Of a DNA stretch of 19,158 nt, positions 15,636 through 19,158 are shown one piece after another. Each line of letters begins with the position of its first letter. Positions within the stretch are counted from its first letter, which is position 1. The DNA comes from Bacillota bacterium (GTDB taxonomy: Bacteria; Bacillota; Clostridia; Lachnospirales; Lachnospiraceae). Under the pieces are notes generated by a model that was not told the DNA's origin, made no database searches, and was given only the letters and a program-made list of their open reading frames with translations. The translations under genes were made by a program, and so were the position numbers. Where the stretch lies: assembly GCA_023415475.1 (NCBI GenBank), contig JAEZKL010000002.1, forward strand, positions 1 to 19,158, written 5' to 3'.

Positions 15636-17321
15636 TTGTTAATCAGCTTGCATGTGAAGAATTTTGCGATTATTAATGAGGTTGAGGTATACTTTAAAGA
15701 CCATTTAAACATTATGACAGGTGAGACCGGCGCCGGTAAATCCATCATTATCGGATCAGTGAATGCAGCCCTCGGAGCGAAGATTAATAAGGACATTGTT
15801 CGAAGTGGCGCAGAATATGCTTTAGTCGAGCTCGTTTTTGAGACTAAGGATGAGACGGTTTTCGATGCGATGCGTGAACTTGATGTTCCCATTGAAGGGG
15901 AACAGATCATCATATCACGCAAGATTATGAATGGCAGAAGTATCTGTAAGATTAATGGGGAGAATGTAACAGCCTCTGCTTTATCTGCAATTGCAGGCTT
16001 GTTGATAGATATACACGGACAGCATGAGCATCAGTCCTTATTGAATAAAGCGAAGCACATGGAGATCGTGGATCGTTTTGCTAAGGATGAGATAGGCCAG
16101 CTTAAATCGGAGTTGGAACTAAGCTATAAGGAATACCTTAGATTGAAGCAGGAATTTGAGCAATCCGGGATTGATGAAGAAAAGCGGTTAAGAGAGATTT
16201 CTTTTTTAGAATATGAAGTGAATGAGATTAAGAGCGCAGCTTTAAAACAGGGTGAAGACGAAGAGCTTGCGATTCAATATAAGAAATTATCCAATGCTAA
16301 TACAATATCAGAGGGTATACAGAATGTGTACCGATATACCGGTTATGATCCTAATGCTGCCGGAGATTCGGTTGGACGAGCTCTTCGCCAGCTGATTAAG
16401 CTCGCCGAATTTGATGATACGATTAGCGGGCTGTTAAGTCAGGTAACAGATATTGACGGTTTACTGAATGATTTGAACAGAGACCTGTCACAGTATATCT
16501 CTGCTTTGGAGAATCCGGAAGAAGAGCTGACAGTGGTAACAAAGCGCCTGGATCTGATTAACCATTTGAAATCAAAATACGGTAATTCTGTGGAGCAGAT
16601 ATTGAATTACTGTGAAGCCTGTGAGGCAAAGCTTAACAAGTATCAGGATTATGACGAATACATGAAAGAACTCGGTAAGAAATTGTCCGTCTCTGAAAGT
16701 AAATTGAAGCAGCTGTGCAGCCATTTATCGGAGATACGTAAGAGAAAAGCGAAGGATCTGACAGAACGGATTAGAGAAGCATTAGTTGCCCTTAATTTTC
16801 TGGATGTAAAGTTTGAGATGACATTTGAACAGACTGAGCATTATACGGCGAATGGCTTTGATGACGGAGAATTTATCATATCCACGAATCCGGGTGAAGC
16901 TCTGAAGCCTTTGTCAAGAATTGCCTCCGGTGGTGAGCTTTCTCGTATTATGCTAGGTATAAAATCTGTTCTGGCTGATAAGGATGAGATTGAAACTTTA
17001 ATATTTGATGAAATTGATGTTGGTATCAGCGGAAGGACTGCGCAGAAGGTATCCGAACAGCTATCCATCATAGCGAAGCATCATCAGATCATCTGTATCA
17101 CTCATCTGGCTCAGATAGCATCCATGGCAGATTCTCATTATATTATCGAAAAACAGACAGACGGAGTGTCAACTCAGACTTTAATCCGTAAGCTGGATGA
17201 TATCGAGACAATTGATGAAATCTCTCGTATTTTGGGAGGGGCCGAGATAACAGAGCGTGTAAGAGAGAACGCAAAAGAGATGAAGGAATTAGCGATGGCT
17301 ACTAAAAAATACAAGCTTTAA
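15636..17321 (+). CDS. recN: DNA repair protein RecN
   Basis: An SMC-like ATPase that acts early in double-strand-break repair. From TTG 15636 it has 561 residues, matching the family, and starts MLISLHVKNFAIINEVEV as RecN does. AGAGGG lies 7 bases upstream. A longer frame from ATG 15540 (593 residues) adds 32 residues unlike RecN and would begin before the promoter, so I reject it. Walker A is GETGAGKS (29-36), the ABC signature is LSRIASGGELSR (from 426), Walker B is IFDEID (456-461) and the His switch is THLAQIA. The middle (about 150-400) is the helical coiled-coil arm. It likely responds to DNA damage through the SOS box at 15581. The gene sits directly before spoIVB, as in many Clostridia and Bacilli. 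Confidence 0.95.
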   Translation: MLISLHVKNFAIINEVEVYFKDHLNIMTGETGAGKSIIIGSVNAALGAKINKDIVRSGAEYALVELVFETKDETVFDAMRELDVPIEGEQIIISRKIMNGRSICKINGENVTASALSAIAGLLIDIHGQHEHQSLLNKAKHMEIVDRFAKDEIGQLKSELELSYKEYLRLKQEFEQSGIDEEKRLREISFLEYEVNEIKSAALKQGEDEELAIQYKKLSNANTISEGIQNVYRYTGYDPNAAGDSVGRALRQLIKLAEFDDTISGLLSQVTDIDGLLNDLNRDLSQYISALENPEEELTVVTKRLDLINHLKSKYGNSVEQILNYCEACEAKLNKYQDYDEYMKELGKKLSVSESKLKQLCSHLSEIRKRKAKDLTERIREALVALNFLDVKFEMTFEQTEHYTANGFDDGEFIISTNPGEALKPLSRIASGGELSRIMLGIKSVLADKDEIETLIFDEIDVGISGRTAQKVSEQLSIIAKHHQIICITHLAQIASMADSHYIIEKQTDGVSTQTLIRKLDDIETIDEISRILGGAEITERVRENAKEMKELAMATKKYKL

Positions 17322-17348
17322 AATTTGAAAACAGAGAATACTTACATT

Positions 17349-17380
17349 AAGGATATACAATACTATGTATATCCTTTTTT
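17349..17380 (+). terminator. Terminator after recN
   Basis: AAGGATATACA (17349-17359) pairs perfectly with TGTATATCCTT (17366-17376), ending in six T. It separates recN from spoIVB transcription. Confidence 0.85.
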
Positions 17381-17408
17381 GATTCTTACAATAAATATTG
17401 GATATTCT

Positions 17409-17454
17409 GCGAGCGCGCTCGCGAACCTAAGAAACTCGCTTGCGCGGTTTTTTT
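17409..17454. repeat. GC-rich palindromic repeat before spoIVB
   Basis: GCGAGCGCGCTCGC (17409-17422) is a perfect palindrome followed by GAACC, then TTGCGCGG and seven T. The 19-base stretch 17409-17427 matches 6391-6409 at 16 positions, and TTGCGCG also follows at both sites. Its GC content stands out from the AT-rich spacer. The T run could make it a second terminator. Confidence 0.6.
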
Positions 17455-17484
17455 GGACAAAGCTAAAGGACATGAGGTGAAAGG

Positions 17485-18768
17485 ATGAGGAGCAGGCGAA
17501 GATACAGAAGGTTTTTAATCTCCCTTTTTATATTGAATATATTTGTGATCGCATTTTATATATACTACTCGATTGATAAGAACATACCTGATGAAATCAA
17601 GATATTAGTTGGGACCGAAGAGCGTTTTGATTTTGGCATGCCTCTCAAGGGTAAAATAACATCAGAGGATATCGGTGTTATTCAAGTAAATGATCTTAGT
17701 GTTCCGTCAGAACAGATCAGAGTTGACTTAAATCAACCGTTTACTTTAGAGTCATCACAAGCAGGAACCTATAACATGGACTTGAAACTGTTTGGCTTGA
17801 TTAATTTCAAGCGGGTTTCTGTGGATGTTATAGAAACCAGAGAATTGATTCCATGTGGAAGCCCCATCGGTATCTATGTTGAAACAGATGGGATCCTGGT
17901 TCTCGGAAGCGGCAGGATTACCGGGATTGATGGTCTTAATTATGAGCCAACCAGAGATAAACTAAAATCAGGAGATTATATCCTGGCTATAAATGGGGTT
18001 GCAGTGGACCGCAAGGACGATTTTATTGATTTGATTCAGGAATGTGAAGGTAAGGATATTACCCTGCTGGTAAGGCGCAACAATGATAAGATGTCAATAC
18101 GGATATCGCCTGTTAAGACAGCAAGCGGCAGCTACAAGATAGGAGCATGGATACGTGATAATACACAGGGCATCGGAACACTGACCTTTATTTCGACAGA
18201 TGGACAATTTGGAGCCTTAGGTCACGGAATAACGGATATCGATACAGGTTTGCTCATGGATGTGAAACAGGGATCCATCTACACAGCCGAAATTATGTCG
18301 ATAATCAAAGGAAAAGAGGGTGAACCCGGAGAATTAATCGGTATGATAAGGCAAAGCGATAAGTATAGAATAGGGAGCATCACCAATAACACTTATCAGG
18401 GTATCTTCGGTAAGATTGGTTATGAATACGATGAAGGTCTTGATATGGAGCCTCTTGAAATTGGGCTGAAACAAGAGGTTGTGAAAGGGAAAGCTTACAT
18501 TCGCTGTAATGTGGAAAATAAAATCACGGATTATGAGATTAATATCGAAAGCGTGGACATCAGTAACAGCAATCACAGTAAGGGCATAGTCATACGAATC
18601 ATCGATCAGAGGCTGCTGGAACTGACCGGAGGTATCGTACAAGGAATGAGTGGCAGCCCTATTATCCAAAATAATAAGATAATTGGTGCGGTTACGCATG
18701 TATTTATACAGGATTCAACGAAAGGTTACGGTACTTTCATAGAAAACATGCTAAATAATTTAGAATAA
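17485..18768 (+). CDS. spoIVB: SpoIVB peptidase (stage IV sporulation protein B)
   Basis: A serine peptidase of family S55. It is secreted from the forespore into the space between the two sporulation membranes, where in Bacillus it cleaves SpoIVFA and so triggers pro-sigma-K processing. It has 427 residues (B. subtilis 426). The N-terminal membrane anchor is about residues 10-29. A PDZ domain spans about 130-210, including LKSGDYILAINGV. The catalytic triad is His247 (GALGHG), Asp374 and Ser389 (GMSGSP); all three are offset by 11 from B. subtilis H236, D363 and S378. GAGGTGA lies a few bases before ATG 17485. No clear forespore sigma-G promoter was found by eye. Confidence 0.95.
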   Translation: MRSRRRYRRFLISLFILNIFVIAFYIYYSIDKNIPDEIKILVGTEERFDFGMPLKGKITSEDIGVIQVNDLSVPSEQIRVDLNQPFTLESSQAGTYNMDLKLFGLINFKRVSVDVIETRELIPCGSPIGIYVETDGILVLGSGRITGIDGLNYEPTRDKLKSGDYILAINGVAVDRKDDFIDLIQECEGKDITLLVRRNNDKMSIRISPVKTASGSYKIGAWIRDNTQGIGTLTFISTDGQFGALGHGITDIDTGLLMDVKQGSIYTAEIMSIIKGKEGEPGELIGMIRQSDKYRIGSITNNTYQGIFGKIGYEYDEGLDMEPLEIGLKQEVVKGKAYIRCNVENKITDYEINIESVDISNSNHSKGIVIRIIDQRLLELTGGIVQGMSGSPIIQNNKIIGAVTHVFIQDSTKGYGTFIENMLNNLE

Positions 18769-18919
18769 GGAGAACTTTTGTTATAAAAATAAATCGACGA
18801 AATCAGCACGAATACTAATTAAAAAAATTTAATTATACAGCATATTAATTGTTTAAAATTACCAATCCTACAAAATGTTGTGGTTTCCGCTTTTTCCATT
18901 ATAAATAGCATTAATTCTG

Positions 18920-18936
18920 TGTCGAATGGTGCGACA
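18920..18936. promoter_or_regulatory. Paired 0A-box-like sites
   Basis: TGTCGAA matches the Spo0A box TGNCGAA exactly. Three bases later TGCGACA gives a near match on the other strand, forming an inverted pair. A third near match, TGTCGTA, lies at 19016-19022. Autoregulation of spo0A by Spo0A is known in Bacillus. Confidence 0.5.
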
Positions 18937-19129
18937 AGAAACATTTGAAAGTTAAAAATGTTATGTCTATAATGCAGATATGGTAAAAATTTACAGAGTT
19001 AGGTTTTGCAAAACTTGTCGTATATGTTTTTGGATTTCATGTTGCATAATGGCTTATAATGTAAAATACTAATAATAAAAGTCACATTATGGCGCTTATA
19101 TTTTGTACATTTTGCTAAAGTGATAAACG

Positions 19130-19158
19130 TTGACGCTGAAATAGTCAAGATGTATAAT
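19130..19158 (+). promoter_or_regulatory. Consensus sigma-A promoter at the window edge
   Basis: TTGACG (19130-19135), 17 bases, TATAAT (19153-19158). It is a near-perfect vegetative promoter reading out of the window, presumably into spo0A. Confidence 0.7.

Larger units (their letters stand above)
18769..19158. other. Spacer after spoIVB, likely spo0A control region
   Basis: A 390-base AT-rich stretch with no gene. It contains 0A-box-like sites (TGTCGAA 18920-18926; TGCGACA 18930-18936, reading TGTCGCA on the minus strand; TGTCGTA 19016-19022) and a promoter at the edge. No strong terminator follows spoIVB. The next gene is not visible; spo0A is inferred from the usual spoIVB-spo0A order. 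Confidence 0.6.

Noticed and set aside
18334..18699. 121-codon leftward frame inside spoIVB
   Set aside because: It lies opposite the SpoIVB catalytic region, whose conserved residues show the true strand.

Overview
The window looks like chromosome from a low-GC, endospore-forming member of the Clostridia, most likely Lachnospiraceae. The basis is strong AGGAGG-type ribosome sites, AT-rich spacers, a recN-spoIVB pair followed by an apparent spo0A control region, and carbohydrate phosphorylases typical of that group. No rRNA, tRNA, CRISPR array, transposase or phage gene was seen. Almost everything reads rightward; the one leftward gene is a broken larE.

Region 1 (1-4233) is carbohydrate metabolism. 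A stand-alone GH94 phosphorylase, resembling the C-terminal part of cyclic beta-1,2-glucan synthases, is followed by a GH130 beta-mannoside phosphorylase. Between them lies a decayed, frameshifted gene for a small secreted protein whose ribosome site sits inside a long hairpin. Region 2 (4234-6273) holds two membrane proteins: one interrupted by an in-frame TAA, the other an intact DUF975 protein. Region 3 (6274-8345) has a MATE exporter and a larE remnant that has lost its ATPase core. Region 4 (8346-11284) is a cadmium/zinc resistance pair: a CadC-type sensor with both metal sites, and a P1B-type exporter, behind a clear promoter and operator-like dyads. Region 5 (11285-15340) is one 1262-residue secreted protein built of bacterial Ig-like (BIG2) repeats. 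Region 6 (15341-19158) is DNA repair and sporulation: recN behind a promoter with a LexA-type SOS box, then the SpoIVB protease with its full catalytic triad, then a 390-base spacer with Spo0A-box-like sites and a consensus promoter at the window edge, presumably for spo0A.

Three genes are broken (the secreted-protein remnant, the membrane protein and larE). Short hairpin-forming repeats recur in the spacers (about 4180-4233, 6277-6430, 7851-7915, 15355-15510 and 17409-17450). The first kind shares an ATAGAAAG / GCnAAGC core and the second a GCGAG...CTCGAACC palindrome. These repeats and the gene decay are the least explained parts of the window; the rest is assignable to known families.
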